A stretch of DNA of 64,000 bases, taken from Coffea arabica. Its lineage: Eukaryota; Streptophyta; Magnoliopsida; Gentianales; Rubiaceae. Where the stretch lies: positions 1,800,501-1,864,500 of the forward strand of contig NC_092317.1 of assembly GCF_036785885.1 (NCBI RefSeq), written 5' to 3'. A model generated the notes under the pieces. The model was not told where the DNA came from and did not search any database. It saw only the letters and a list, made by a program, of their open reading frames with translations. Made by a program: the position numbers and the translations under genes. Of the stretch, positions 47,383-60,597 are shown piece after piece. Numbering within the stretch: position 1 is the first letter of the stretch; every line of letters begins with the position of its first letter.

Positions 47383-47994
47383 TCACCCACGAGCCTTGAG
47401 CTCGGCGAGACGCCTGGAGAGATCGTCCTCATCGACCTTCTCGGTAGTCTTCGTCGGTATGGCGTGCGCAGCTGGCTGCGGCAGCCCAACGGAGACCTCA
47501 AGTCCATAATCATCCGCCACCTGTTGCATCAAGCTGTTGACTTCACCTTCGGGCGTCGACAACGACGTACTTCCGGCCATAGAATTCTCCATAAACTCTG
47601 CCTGGACTTCCATATTCACAAACTGCCTCTCGAATTGGTCCATGGTCTCCGACATCTTCTGGAGATTCCCGGTATTAAGACTCGACTCGAGAGATTTGAC
47701 AATATTCCCCATAGATTTATTGATCGTGGTCATCTTGGCCTGGGTATCGAGGCGAGCGACCACGGCGTCAAGCCGAGAGGCCAGACGGAGGTAATTCATC
47801 TGCTCGCTGCGCTTGCGGATAGCGTTCTCAGCGTAGATTCTCGCGCCGTCCATGTTTCCTTTCTCGATGGCTTTCTTAACCTTCAATTTCTCAGATTTCT
47901 CGTCTTTTTCGCACTTTCTCGCCTGGCGCTGAAGGCTCTTCGCCGTGAATTTGAGCTCCATGATTTGATTCATCAATTTCTCGGTGTTCCCCAT
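47383..47994 (-). CDS. CHMP1: ESCRT-III subunit CHMP1
   Basis: A single-exon CDS of 203 residues, the normal size for CHMP1 (Did2; SAL1 in maize). The protein starts '[20 protein letters not shown]' with a basic, coiled-coil-rich N-terminal half ('[20 protein letters not shown]', '[20 protein letters not shown]'). It becomes acidic after about residue 110 and ends '[16 protein letters not shown]', a MIM1 helix that binds the MIT domain of the VPS4/SKD1 ATPase. Known role: membrane scission during multivesicular-body formation, sorting of plasma-membrane proteins such as auxin carriers, and ESCRT-III recycling. It acts at endosomal membranes. The start is the only ATG that keeps the conserved N-terminus. 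Lack of introns fits plant CHMP1 genes as I recall them. A and B paralogues cannot be separated here. Confidence 0.96.
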   Translation of the reverse strand: MGNTEKLMNQIMELKFTAKSLQRQARKCEKDEKSEKLKVKKAIEKGNMDGARIYAENAIRKRSEQMNYLRLASRLDAVVARLDTQAKMTTINKSMGNIVKSLESSLNTGNLQKMSETMDQFERQFVNMEVQAEFMENSMAGSTSLSTPEGEVNSLMQQVADDYGLEVSVGLPQPAAHAIPTKTTEKVDEDDLSRRLAELKARG

Positions 47995-48442
47995 TAAAAA
48001 AATTTTTTTTTGGTAATAACTAAAGCCTAAAGGTCGAGATCTAGAAGAAAATGGTGAAGAAATTTGATTTAGTAATTGAGGAAACAGGATCGAGTTTTTC
48101 TATGTATTTATGAAGTTAGGGTTCCGAAGACCGATTAGGGAAGGAAAGGGCGGAGGACATTTCCTAGAAATTAAGAAAAATTGTCCACGCGCAAGTAGGG
48201 TTGTGATCTGCTGTGGTCGTCAGAAAATCAGATGAGCGGAGATTTGTCCAATCAGATTTCCTGATGCAACCTAGTGGGTTGGAGCCTGGACTGGAGGAGG
48301 AGTCGGCCCGTTGGGTTTTGCTGTGGTTGGACTCGCAGAAGCAGTGAAGTGGACTAACTTTCTTATTTGCTATGTCCACTGCGTGTTTTCTGGTGTAACC
48401 CGTGTTAGCTATTTTGAATTTGTTGCTCAAATTTCGGTTCAA

Positions 48443-48461
48443 TCTCTCTCTCTCTCTCTCT
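48443..48461. repeat. (CT)n microsatellite
   Basis: About nine CT dinucleotides upstream of CHMP1. Confidence 0.85.
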
Positions 48462-48983
48462 TTATTTTTTTGGGTATAATTCCTGGTTTCCCACAGACAC
48501 TGTGGACCCCGACTAGACTAATCCAACTTGTCTCTCCATTCACAAAATGTGAACTCCCAAACGTTGTTTAAGGGAGATCCAGCTCCTTGACACTTGAATT
48601 AATGGCCCATTAGTGGTCTAGTCTCCTTTTGGTCTTGTTCCTTCAATATTAAGGAAATTGAAATATTAGTTTATTTGTGAAGGAGAAATGGGGAATTTTT
48701 TGGACCAAGTCTTTGCAGTTTGTATGTGTGTGTACATATATATAAGATAATTATTATGTATATTTGAAATCTTTTTAGAGAGGGGAATACATTTACAACA
48801 GTTGTGAGCACTAAATTTCAAATATCACCAAAGGGAGAATTTTCAAGGAATCAACCATCAGCCTTTGGGCCACGATATGTGGGTCTGCTTAAAAAATTTA
48901 TACGGATGCATTGCGCATCCATCTGGTCTCGTGGTGGTTTCTAAATTTTGGCTGATTTGGCAATCGCTATAAAGATTGACCAT

Positions 48984-49058
48984 AAACTTTGATGGTGCTT
49001 CCAAATAAGTATATTTCTTGATAACTTTGATGGTGTTTCCAGACGAGTAGATTTCTTG
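48984..49058. repeat. Short tandem repeat of about 37 bp
   Basis: 'aactttgatggtgcttcc' and 'aactttgatggtgtttcc' begin two adjacent copies, each ending 'ttcttgat'. Non-coding. Confidence 0.75.
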
Positions 49059-50718
49059 ATAAGAACAAATTCTTATTGGTTAGTATACTTAGGGTGCATT
49101 TTATAAAATTGAAATTTGAAATCTGAAATGTTAATTCATTAAATTATTGAATTGTTAAGTGTTAAATATGATGCATTTGAGTCTTTATATCATATTAAGT
49201 GATAGGTGAATAATTCAGCACTTATTTTTTAGAATAAGTTTGCCTAAGAAACTTAGTGACGCTTAATGAATTCGGATGTTCTAGTTTTGGTTATCAAATA
49301 GTCTAAATATATTAAGATTTGAATTTATTAAATTTAAGTGCTGAATTGAATTATAGCATCCGTACACCAAATTTATCATATCAATGCATAAATCACATTT
49401 ATAGCATCCCTACACTTTTTAAAATTAATGACACTCCTATTGAAAAGTTAGCGCATGAGACCTCGATCAAGGAGCAAGTCAAACCCTTCTCGTTTATGCG
49501 TTTGTGTCCTTGTAACGCTTTCACCGTGGAGAGAATACGATGATTTGTCATTTTGTTTCTTCAAGATATAAGAAGGTGTAACCAACCTTAGAGCACCAAG
49601 AAAGAGCTCAATCATTTTCTCTAGAAAACCTAGAATTTGATCTTCCAAATTACGAGTGTTTCAATAAGGCCCTATAGAAATTTGTTTTTCCAGATCAATC
49701 CTCCAAATCGTATGATGCGTCATTTGAACACCCCCTATTATCATGGCTCTTTTCTATAGAAAATACCGCGTGAAACATGGCTTAAATGAATGAAAGAAAA
49801 CCGAACCATAGACTTATTTGGTGCACATTCGCCTGTTATATACGATAGCAGAAGAAGACGTTAACTTGCTCACAGATTGGGATGGCTCTCTGGACCCTGC
49901 TAGAGCTAGCCTGCAAAACAAACGAGACCCGTGCACCGCTCATAGCGTTACAGAATTCAGAGATTTCAGAACATGGCACCAATGCCGACTCAAATTATTC
50001 CTTTCTCCCCTCTATGTCGATCAAACCACGAATTAAAATTCATTCCAGCAATGAAAGCATGGCCACTTCTGAGTTCTGATTCATGATATACTGATACCCC
50101 TGCGACTCCCATATTGCGTTTCATAGAATTTCAGGTTGAAAAAGATGTTGGAGGTCGAAACAAGTGAATTCAAACAATTCTGGATTTCCAGTTTCATCAT
50201 GGAAATCTTTTTTTGCTTTGGCAGTTGTGCCTAAAAATGATTCCTTTCTGGCTAGCTTACCAAGCATGAAAATAATTTTCACAGCCCCCCTTCGTTCCAT
50301 CTCCACGTGTCCCCGCTTCCTTCTTGCTGCTGCTGTGTCCATTACTAGTACACCTCTCCCTCATTTTCCGTTTCGCCAAGACATCTGTCTCTGTCTTTGC
50401 TCACCACCCTCTCTCTTTCTCTTTCACACACAGACACACACACAGAGGCACTGCTATTCGAGCAAGAGCAGAAATTGTGCAGGATAGCAAAATTTAACGA
50501 TTGCAGCCTTATATCTTTGTTTCATTCAAAGGGACCCATTTGGTTATTTAGAAAGGAGAGTTTAATTTATTTTTTGTTAGCTTCTATGGGTTCCGAATAA
50601 ATAGGCCTTCTTATCTGTTGTTGGTTGCTGTTTATAAGTTTTCTTGGTTTTATTTCCTTCGGGTTTTTAGAGGGGTTTGACTCTTGAGGCTGAGCTGATA
50701 GGTGAGGAGGTCTGAATC

Positions 50719-53700
50719 ATGAAGGGCCATGCATTAGAAGAACAAACAGTTTTTGAGGAAGAACAGCCGGTTTTTGAGATAGGGGTTGTGGTACCGAAGA
50801 GGGACGAGAAGCAAGAAATTGATAATGAGAATTGTGTTGACGTTCTTGCTGCTGAATTCAGGAAGATGGGCTTAATTGTCGAGAGAGTTGTTGGCCTACA
50901 AAACGAAATTCTTAAGGTATGTTGAAGTCTTCGTCTTTTAACGCCTAGTTGTGCTTGAAGTTTTTGTTGCAATTTCCTTATTGGACCCTTTAGTGAATCA
51001 ATTTTGTTGCATTAGTTTTCAAAATCCTTACAATCGATGGTTTATATTGAAGTGCGAGAACGACACGGCTGTTGAGGTGTTCATTCTCTTAATCAGCTAC
51101 ATTGCCGTCCCAGATTAGTTTAAAATTTTTTCAAATGTTACTTAAATGGGTGCCCTTCTAATGGCGTCTTGCGTATTAAACCAAAACTACAGTCCACAGC
51201 AATTATCAAGCATTAGATAACTGGTTTTCAATCTAAACACTTTCAGATGCATTATACTTTTTGGTCCATCCATTGTAGACATTGGTTTTTCATTCAAGCA
51301 GCAATATGGTGTAATTTTAATTTTCCCATCATCGCATAGTTACAGTTCTGTCCTTTTTAGTTGGCAGCACCTTTAGCAATTCTCGGGAAGGCCGCAGCTG
51401 AGTTGCAATTGAAGAAACGAACTTACATTGGTGATAATTGCTCAATTCTAGTTTACACCTCTGTCTCTCTGTGTCTGTCTGTCTGTATTTTTCGTTCTGG
51501 ATTACGAGAAGAGTAAAGTAAACCTACTTAAATTGAGAACCTAACGTACATTTCAGGAGTAGATTTGCAGTTTGAATGGGATGAGATTGATGCTTTCAAA
51601 AGGCAACCAGATGGTTCCTTATTCAGTTGGCATGAGCGTCTCCTCTGCTATCATCACATGTTGTATGGGACTGTGAGTACTAAACCTTCTGTTTTTGCAG
51701 TATCCCCAAACGCTATTTGATTGCATTATCAAAATTTCCTATTCTTTTATAGGTATCGGAACTTGTCAAATTATGGTCATCCCATTCATAGTCCAGAGAA
51801 CTTTCTCTGTCTTTCACTAGTTATGGGTCAAAAGTCCACATCTAATCTTTGAGTTCCTTATTTGAGTTATTCATTTTTGTTTCTCTGTTAATGACCTCTA
51901 GAGCTGTCACACAAGATAATACAGTTTTGGAAGTTCTTACATGCCCACAGTGAATGCACCAATAAGCCTGTTGGAGTTCCTTCTTACTCTCTGAAACATT
52001 TACCATATTCCAGTTTTCTTTAACATGGCAATTTTAAGAGAAAGTTCACTGTGACAGGTGAATGTGGACAACTCCATCATGTTGAAGTTTGATAACAAGG
52101 AAGTATACTGGGAGATGGGAGAATCTGTACTGAGGAAGCTTGAATTGGAAGGCATTGTCAAAGAAGTCTTCCCGCTGCATGGTAGGGTGTCTCTTATGCA
52201 TCACAAACATATGTCTCTCCAGAGGTCATTCAAAATAGTATTTATGTTTCTCACAGATGATGTGATGCGGAAGCAGCTTCTGAAAATTTGGGCTCTGAAC
52301 TGGTGGGACTTCACCAAGCAACCAATTGATGAGATATGTTCATACTATGGGATGAAGGTTGACTGGATATTGTTCTTATTCCAACTTTACTAGTAAATAA
52401 AAACCATGACAGCTGTATATTTTCTTTTTTTGGTCAATGTATTCTCAAAATAGCTCGCTGACACTATTCCATTTAATGGTTGGTAACTTGCATACTACAG
52501 ATTGCCACCTATTTTGCTTTCCTTGGAATGTACACGCGCTGGCTTTTGTTTCCTGCTGCATTTGGACTTATTCTGCACTTGATTGATTTTGGGTAGGTTG
52601 ATTAATTGTCGTCATGCATGATAGTGACTTTTCCTGGTTGTGATTTCTTGTTTCTTTGTTTTATTTTTCAGATCGTTGCAGTTATTTGTTCTCCCAGTCT
52701 TCTTTGTAAGCCTTGTAATGTGGGCTGTACTATTTTTCCAATTTTGGAAACGTAAAAACTCGGCCCTCTTGTCCAGGTATTCTTTCAAATCAGTTGCTTT
52801 CTATGCAAAACACCTAATCATTGTACTTTGTTTGATTTCTTATGTTGATCTGTTAATGTGGTAATTTACCATCTGGTTAATGTAGGTGGCAGGTAAATCA
52901 GGCACCTGGAGCAGGTCGTGAACATAAAGCTTTTGATTTGGAGTGGAGTTTGTTCCAATACCCTTCAGAGCTCATGAAAAAACAGGGCTCAGACAAAATT
53001 ATAGAAAAAGAAGTATATCAAAGAGAGGAATGGTTACGAAGGTTCATGAGATATCGAAATGATTTTGTTGTTATATTGAGCATCATATGTCTTCAACTTC
53101 CTTTTGAGTTGGCTTATGCTCACCTTTATGAGGTTGTTACATCCGACCTGCTAAAGTAAGTAAATGTTCGCCCAACTTAGTTTCGCTTAATCACTTCTTC
53201 TCCATCCTCCTGCAATCCTGCTTTTATTTTAGACAGAAGGTATGATCCGTTAATGTCCTATACTATAGTATAGTTTTGACATTTGTTAGGGTAATTTTCA
53301 ATGTATCCATTTGTTTATGCTCCTCAGAGTTTGCAAATCCCTGTATATTGATTTGTCGACAATGCAAGAGGTTGACAGTTGACTGATGTATGGACTTATT
53401 TGTCCGTTCCTTGAAACTAAGTAGTTTATGGATGATAGTAAGAATCTGTGTATTGTTATTTCACTGATGATCCTAGAAGTGTTTACCTTATTTTGGAGCA
53501 ATTTTGTAAAAACAGGTACAGTTTTATGCTAGGTGGAAGCTGATCATGCTTAACTTAGATAAGATATCTGAGAAAGTAAACCAATCACTTATGATGCCCA
53601 GCTGCTTCATAAACTTCATCATTATCTATACTGCATACAAAGGGAGAGGTGGGGGATTGGGGTAAATACTTTTTGTCACTTTATAGACTTCCAACTTTGT

Positions 53701-56564
53701 CCTCGTGAAAATCACTTGTTACTTTACTACCTACACATGAGTGGCTGAGATAACTACCTGTAGCTATTTTTAACACATCTTGATAAAATAACTGCCTATA
53801 AGCATTGTAACTACCAAAATAACCATCATTTGATGGGAAAAAAGGTTAAAATGCCACAGCTTGCTTTAGTAACGAAAATTTTATGTCAAATTAATTCGCA
53901 GAAAATGCATTTCTGAATTGCACACACATTGCATGTGCCTTTAGCACTAGTCCCTTTTTAAGCTTCCAGATGTTTATTCATACATTTGTTTCTTTGATTA
54001 GTTGAAATTTTCTTTCCTGGTCATAACTTCGATAGTCCTCTTTTGAATAATTCTGAAGAAAGAACTTACAAACTGTACAAACACACCCATACTACAGTTC
54101 ACTTGGCTAATATAGATGATAGCATCACCTATCAATCCATGAGGAGGCTGTCCATTTAGTGCACTTCTCATCCCATACTATTGGAAATATCTCTTTTTTG
54201 TTGTTGACAGTGATGAATGCTCCCAACCATTTCTGCATATGTTTGGCCAACAATTGAAGTGCATTTACTTTCAGTAGTTGACTCGTTAATTTCTTTTCCC
54301 AGTTCTTAGTTGCTAAGGAACAAGCATTGGTATTTCATATTTTGTGGAATCATCTTAAAAAGCTATGTTGATTAGAAGTCCTTCTGATGGGTCACCTATT
54401 CCAAATATAAATTTTTATATGATATTGAAAAACGCTCAATGCTTTATTTATGTCAAAACTTTTCTTTTCAGTTCATTGTTAGTTTAAGGAGCTGCCTGCA
54501 TGGACCATCAAACCGGTGCTCCGTTACGCAGCTAATCATTCATGATTTACATCTTCTAAACAAGAACTTTAAGGAAAAGTAATTGCTTCTTGCACTTTTT
54601 CCCTCTTTCCAGGTTTGGTCTAACGGTGGTGTACCTCTTGGCCATTCAGTATTTCACCCGAATTGGTGGCAAGATGGCAGTGGATCTTGTTAATCGTGAA
54701 ATCAGTAATAATATAGAATATAGAGCTGACAGCTTGGTCTACAAGGTAGTTCACTCAGATCTTTACAGCCTAACAAGTTAAGCAATATTGTGAAGAAAAT
54801 AATGAAAAGTTTTGAAACTTTTGGCAGGTATTTGGCCTTTACTTTATGCAATCATATGTGGGACTTTTCTACCATACTCTACTGCATCGCAATATAATGA
54901 CGCTTCGGCAAGTTTTGATTCAACGTCTTATCTTCTCTGAGGTTGGAGAATTCAATTCGTACTTTTCATTGTCTATTTGGTTTCTTCTTCTTAACCTTCT
55001 TTCCTGAGTATACTTGAAAATATGTTCCAGGTTCTGGAGAATCTGTTAGAAAATTCAATACCCTATTTGAAATATAGCTTTAAAAAGTATCGAGCTGTTC
55101 GGTAATGGCTCTTTCCTTCCTCATCATCAGCGATTCAAATCTCCATTTCTTATTTCTGACATAATTCTAATACATGACTTTCTCACAAAGAACTAAGAGA
55201 AAAGGCGAAAGAGGATCATTTGCAGGAAAGTTTCCCAGAGTGGAGAAGGAGTATCTTAAACCTGCTTATTCTGCAAGTATCAGTGAGGAACTTGAAGATG
55301 GATTATTTGATGGTAATGTCAATCTTTGGCTTCACTAAGTAGGATCCTTAAAATTCAGATCTATGATGCATGAAAATTAAAAGATATCTGATGTTCTCAA
55401 GGCTAACCAATTATTTTCTTCCCATCCCTTCAATTATTCTCAAGATATCTTCTTTGTCAGATGTGAAAAATGTTGTTATTTTTCTCTTCTAAACTTTGCA
55501 ATCCTTTGGTCTTAGTAAGAAAACTAGACCGCTTGCTTAAATTTGCAACATTAATTTCTCATACTGAATACAACATGTTGTAACTTAATAATTTGGAAAA
55601 AGTAATTGTTTTCTTTTCCACTTCCCTCATCCTCTGGCTTTTCGCACACATTTTGAGTCAATTGGTGATGTAGATAAGACTTCAATTCTTAGTTTTAGTT
55701 CAGTTTAGATATTTTCTGAAGTTTCTTGATTTCTCTTTCCTTCGGCTAATCATGAGTACAATTTAAACTGTTGGCAGATTTTCTGGAATTGGCGTTGCAG
55801 TTTGGAATGATTATGATGTTTGCCTGTGCATTCCCCCTTGCATTCACTTTTGCTACATTGGTAAATATATCTTTTGTTGGTCTTCCAAAGGGAATCTGGA
55901 ATTTTCCTTAATTCGCATTTTACTTACAAGAAGTATGGCTGCCATATGTAGAACAATATAACAGAAATAAGAACAGATGCACTTAAGTTGCTGGTAATGT
56001 TGAGAAGACCCATTCCTCGTTGTGATGCAACTATTGGAGCTTGGCTCAATATATTTCAGGTATTGGATTGAATTTCTTTTCCTTTCTTTGCTCTTTGCTC
56101 CTTCCATCTTTCTTTTCCTTGTCAAGGAGTGCATTGTTCATAATGCATATGTACTAAAAGTTCTGTATGCTAATATGGGGACTATTCTGTTTCAGTTTCT
56201 AATAGTGATGTCCATATGTACCAACTGTGTACTACTAGTATGCCTATATGATCGGGAAGGGAAATGGAATATATCCCCTGGACTTGCTGCTATTCTTCTC
56301 ATGGAACATGCTCTTTTGCTGATTAAATTCTTATTCTCCCATATTGTTCCTGAGGTAAAATCAACTCTTCTTGTCCATCTATAGTTACAAGGAGCGTAGA
56401 CGTCTGATATACTTGCATCCCTGCACCTCTTGCAGGAGCCTGCTTGGGTCAGAGCCAATCGCATGAAGAATGCCACTCACGCACAAGACATGTGCTCTAG
56501 GGAGCTTTTGAGGACTATATCTGGTGGTCAGAAAACGTTTAAAGAACTGGTTAAGAATGAGTAA
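50719..56564 (+). CDS. Anoctamin (TMEM16) family membrane protein
   Basis: Sixteen exons: 50719-50916, 51361-51430, 51557-51672, 52058-52181, 52257-52357, 52501-52592, 52672-52776, 52886-53155, 54613-54745, 54828-54941, 55031-55101, 55191-55312, 55778-55860, 55952-56059, 56196-56354, 56436-56564. They encode 664 residues, the size I recall for the Arabidopsis homologue (At1g73020, from memory). TMEM16 proteins are calcium-activated chloride channels or lipid scramblases. Residues 1 to about 200 form the cytosolic N-terminal domain. Membrane segments include '[17 protein letters not shown]', '[19 protein letters not shown]', '[19 protein letters not shown]', '[18 protein letters not shown]' and '[20 protein letters not shown]'. 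'[20 protein letters not shown]' followed by RTDA matches the family helix that supplies calcium-binding Glu and Asp. Channel versus scramblase function cannot be decided. All junctions are GT-AG. Confidence 0.95.
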
Positions 56565-56669
56565 CAAAGAAACTCGGCAATGTTGCGGTGTGTTTTCTCT
56601 TCCCAACTTGATTACAGAGGGTACCCGCTTAAGGCGAAACAAAAGTACTGCTATGCTTGTTAATGTTAA
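56565..56669 (+). other. Probable anoctamin 3' UTR
   Basis: About 105 bp between the stop codon and the Helitron end. No clear AATAAA is present here, so the transcript may end inside the Helitron. Confidence 0.4.
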
Positions 56670-56700
56670 CTAGGCTTGGTGCCCCGCAGGTTCTGCGGGG
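56670..56700 (-). mobile_element. Helitron 3' terminus (minus orientation)
   Basis: Read on the minus strand, a perfect 8-bp stem with a 3-nt loop ('ccccgcag aac ctgcgggg', 56682-56700) is followed after 8 nt by CTAG (56670-56673) and then T. This is the canonical Helitron 3' end. The body would extend rightward on the plus strand into very AT-rich DNA. It sits only about 105 bp after the anoctamin stop codon. The 5' end could not be placed, and no Rep/helicase coding is visible. Confidence 0.7.
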
Positions 56701-58597
56701 TGTCCATTATTGAATATATTAGGGTAATGAAAGATTTATTTAATAGCATAGATTTATTGTATTTTGTATGATAATGGAGCTGGAATAGTGGATAGAGCAT
56801 TGATATATTGGATTGATTTATTTATAAATAAATATAGTAAAATTTATTTGATTTGTATTGTGTTTTTTAAAATTAATATGATCTAGGGATTTGATGGATA
56901 ATATTGAAAAAATTTTGTTTTTGTATTTTAATTGTGGGGTGAGTAAATATTATTTAAATTAATGGAATATATATTAATTTTTTAAAGTTTATAGCATGGA
57001 AAATTAGGTGAAGAATTACATTGACAGTGTTATAATTTATTTTGTTTTGGGCATTGGCAGTTTATGTATTTTAGACGATGATTTTTTTATAATTTGGATA
57101 GCTAGGATGAGAAAGTGTGTATTGTTGTAGTGGAAAAGTCTATGGAAAGTATATAAAAGAATTGGAAATTTGCTGAGAAATAAATGCATAATAGATATTT
57201 TTTGGCAAATTTTGATATAGTTTGGGTGTTGTATGATGACATAAATTAATAATTTGGAAATAATTTGATATTGCACGTTGGTAAAATATGTGTTTATTAA
57301 TTAAGTATGTTTTTTTGGATAAGTAAAGATAATGTTTATTTAGTTATGAATGAATGTGATCGAAATAGATAGAAGTTGTATTTTTTTAATTAATAGAATC
57401 TGAATAAATAAAGGATAATATTAATTTTGAGAGCTGAGAGATTTGATATATTAATAGTTTATTGATAAATGGATATTATTGAAAGTAAGTTGATGTGTAT
57501 AAATTTTTGTACAAGAAATAAAAATTATTGGACATGAAAATTATAGAGTTTAATCAGTGCAATTTGTGGTAGAATTTTTTAATATTTATTGTTTGATGTT
57601 TATATGAGTTATTTTATGTTACTTAAAGTTAGAGTGAATTTTGTATTAATATATAGTTATAGGTATATGATATATTTTGTAATATGTATGTATGTATGTA
57701 TGTATGTATATATGTGTGTGTGTGTGTGTGTGTGTTTAGTATTTTATTTTAGGTGATAGAATAGTTTAAATTTTTGTAGTGTTTAAATTTTTTGTGGTTT
57801 TGTTTGTTTATTATATATTTATTTATTTGTTTATGTGTGTGTACATATATATATATGTAATGTAAGATTTATTTAATAATTGATATTTAGAGTGTTTTGT
57901 ATGATAATAGGGTCGGAATCATAGACAGGGATGTGGCAGATTAGATTAATATATTTATAAATAGATATAGTAATAGTGATGTGATTTGTATTTTAGTTTT
58001 TAAAATGAATAGGATGGAAACATTAGTTAAAATAATGAAATGTAAATTATTTTTTTAAAATTTAAGATAAATTAATAATTTGTTATATTTTGGATGTGTT
58101 TATTTTTATATTGTTAGATATAACTGGGTGGAAAATATAGAGAATTTAAGGGACATATAGTTGGTATGCGTAATAAGGTACATGGGAGATGCTTAATTAT
58201 GATTGTTGGAAAAAGTCTCTTCAGAAGAGTTCGAAATCATAGTTGTTTTTGTTGAGCAGGGTGAAGAGGATGACACTTCCTTCATACAAGAAGTGTTTTT
58301 GTGGGAACTCTAGCCAACCTTCTGTTTTTTCTATTCCTTCAACCTGAAAGATCCATCGAGTTTTAGCACGATAGCAGTTGATGATTCCTATGTCATTTAC
58401 TTCCATAATATTTCGATAGCAGAAAAAATATTTACTTCCATAATAATTTATTGATCAATAAATATTACAGAAGTAACATTTATGAAATAGGGGGAAATGA
58501 TCCTATAATTTTTGAAGCAATTATCTAATTAATCATCATTTTGTAGAGAATAAAAGTGATGTCCTAAAGAAATTTGATAAAAGTAATATTTTTGGAG
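56701..58597. repeat. Very AT-rich Helitron-associated DNA with an internal duplication
   Basis: A block starting 'gtaatgaaagatttatttaa' at 56724 (to about 56900) recurs as 'gtaatgtaagatttatttaa' at 57857 (to about 58030), 1133 bp apart. Shared segments include 'gttttgtatgataat', 'tatttataaat' and 'tgatttgtatt'. There is no gene. The DNA is strikingly poor in C on the plus strand. It probably belongs to the element ending at 56670. Confidence 0.6.
57683..57735. repeat. (ATGT)n/(TG)n compound microsatellite
   Basis: About seven ATGT units are followed by TA and then roughly eleven TG dinucleotides. Confidence 0.9.
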
Positions 58598-59036
58598 CAC
58601 AGGGAAATTATCTTACATTTTTCAGAATAAATGTGTCATTAATCAGCAAAAAGCAAAAAGGGAAAATCTGCATTCACTAATAAATGAACGTGTAATTAAT
58701 TATTATTTTGTATTTTTTATATTTATTTTATGTCACTTGGTCTTAAAATGCAAAAGCTTTAGACTAATAATTCTATAACTTGCAGTTTTGTGTAATTTAA
58801 AATTAACAAATATTGTACACAGGGAAATTATCTTGCATTTTTCAGAATAAATGTGTGATTAATCAACAAAAAGCAAAAAGGGAAAATTTGTATTCGCCAA
58901 TAAATGAACATGTAATTAATTATTATTTTGTATTTGTTATATTTATTTTATGTCACTTAGTCTTAAAATGTGAAAGCTTTAGACTAATAATTCTATAACT
59001 TATAATTTTATGCAATTTAAAATTAACAAATATTGT
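58598..59036. repeat. 220-bp tandem duplication
   Basis: Copies start at 58598 and 58818 with 'cacagggaaattatctt' and run without gaps to 'taacaaatattgta'. They differ at only a few positions, such as 'gtgtcattaatcagc' versus 'gtgtgattaatcaac'. The high identity implies a recent duplication. A partial third echo, 'agagggaaattatgcta', occurs near 59139. Non-coding. Confidence 0.95.
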
Positions 59037-60245
59037 AAAAATAGTATTTTTTTTTATATCAAAAGCAGTACAATTGATTTATATTCAGTAGATCGACAAG
59101 GAATTGATTTTGTTATAGAAGCAAGGTTTTTAAAAAGTAGAGGGAAATTATGCTAGCGCAGAGTAACACAATTGATTTGCATTCATCAGATGGGCGTAGA
59201 ATTTCCTTGAACGTACGCATGCTGCAGCAAATCAATATTTTTTGTTGGGATATTGGCGGCTGAAGACAGGAGATGCAGGAGCAGTGCAAGGTACAAATAA
59301 CAAAAGGACAAAATTGAAGCCTAAATTACAAATAAACCAAGACAAAAGGGTAGAATCGGAATAGGTGACAAAAGCTAGAAGGAGGAAAGAAGCAACAGCA
59401 GGCAAAGCTGCTCTGTGCAACGTTTAGATGCAATGGTGAAAAGACAAAAAAGGACGAAATCAGCAACAGAATTGCATTGAAACCAAGACAATTGACTGTA
59501 GCAGCACCTTCGGCGCTTTATGTAGTTTAGGATAGTTTAGGATTTAGGATACTTGTAGTGTTAATGTTTGTGGTATCTAGAAAGCCTTGAATGACTGCAA
59601 TCACTGCATTCTTTGGCGATTGAGAATTTGACAGTATTTGTGCCTTCCTTGTTTAAAGATCATTGCAGTACAAGGAGAAATCATAGAACTGTCTTTTCAC
59701 CTATTATTTTTTCCAAGTTCAGATTTGGCCAATTCGGGAATGTATGGCGTTTGTTGGCAGGTAATATGGCTTGGAAGAAACAAGTTGCCTCTAATTACTC
59801 TCAGCTGGAAACTTGATCAAATGGGCATATTTTATCTTGTCCTTGTGATGTCATATACAATTCAACCGGACGGAAAACGCTTTGTCATTGCGTGGGATCG
59901 TATTGTGCAAAATCAATGTTGCATCTCTTAATCAACAATCATGTTTAAACAAGTGAAGGAAACTGAAAACAACTATGAGATTTATTAAAGATATGTAGTC
60001 TACGAATTGAAATAAGTTTAGTTTTTCTGTACCCTTTCTGTTCCCCCAACCCTCCCTGGAACAGGCAGTTGCTTATTCGTTTGTCAGATATTTACTTTTA
60101 TCATGATTCTGCCGAAAAGGCGTAACCTGAACACGTTCAACTTTTCATTCATCACCAGCTTCCGAAGCATCGATCCAACTTCCGACACCTTTAAAGAAAG
60201 GAATAGATTTGTCATCCTTGCAAATTTATGAAAGTAAGAGCAGGA
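59037..60245. other. Gene-free stretch
   Basis: No recognisable gene. Two overlapping frames at 59613-59931 have no domain. The right edge should be the 3' UTR of the minus-strand 92-residue gene. Confidence 0.45.
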
Positions 60246-60524
60246 TTAACGGCGAGAGCTTCCAAAGCGATCACTGAACTGGCGGGCATAAGCAGCAACC
60301 CTTTTAGCCCATTTCTTGATATCTTCTTTGAATTTCTTGGAATCCAATTGTTTCAACGATTTCACCCCAGGATCAATGGAAATCTCTACGAAGGAGAAGC
60401 AGCGATCATAGCGTCCATGCTTTGCAGCATTTTGACTGTTCTTGATCACGCCTTCTTCGACCTTACCAGCAGCAACAGCTTCTTTAGGGGGAGTAGCTGC
60501 TCCTCCAATAGAATCCTCTTCCAT
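60246..60524 (-). CDS. Small conserved-looking protein of unknown function, 92 residues
   Basis: A single-exon minus-strand frame with ATG at 60524 and TAA at 60246. It starts 'MEEDSIGGAATPPKEAVAAG', an acidic and Ala/Pro-rich head that looks disordered. The rest is a charged, probably helical body: 'HGRYDRCFSFVEISIDPGVK', 'DSKKFKEDIKKWAKRVAAYA', 'RQFSDRFGSSRR'. No signal peptide or membrane segment. A TATA box 65-73 bp upstream on the same strand and codon-like composition favour this frame over the 150-codon plus-strand frame across it, which has no promoter or domain. I do not recognise the family and assign no function. It could be the last exon of a longer gene, but the nearby TATA box argues against that. 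Confidence 0.7.
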   Translation of the reverse strand: MEEDSIGGAATPPKEAVAAGKVEEGVIKNSQNAAKHGRYDRCFSFVEISIDPGVKSLKQLDSKKFKEDIKKWAKRVAAYARQFSDRFGSSRR

Positions 60525-60588
60525 TCCTGCTACTGGGAATGGAATGGTTCAAGTACGTCTCTTTTCTCAAAGCATGTTTTTACTGTCT

Positions 60589-60597
60589 GTTTATATA
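60589..60597 (-). promoter_or_regulatory. TATA box of the 92-residue gene
   Basis: On the minus strand the sequence reads 'TATATAAAC', with its centre about 70 bp upstream of the ATG at 60524. This suits a leader of some 35-40 nt. Confidence 0.55.

Larger units (their letters stand above)
47995..50718. other. Divergent intergenic region between CHMP1 and the anoctamin gene
   Basis: Holds the CHMP1 promoter, a (CT)n run at 48443-48461, a 37-bp direct repeat near 48984-49058, and AT-rich gene-free DNA. From about 50280 it carries a CT-rich and CACA-rich leader of the anoctamin gene. No further gene seen. Confidence 0.45.
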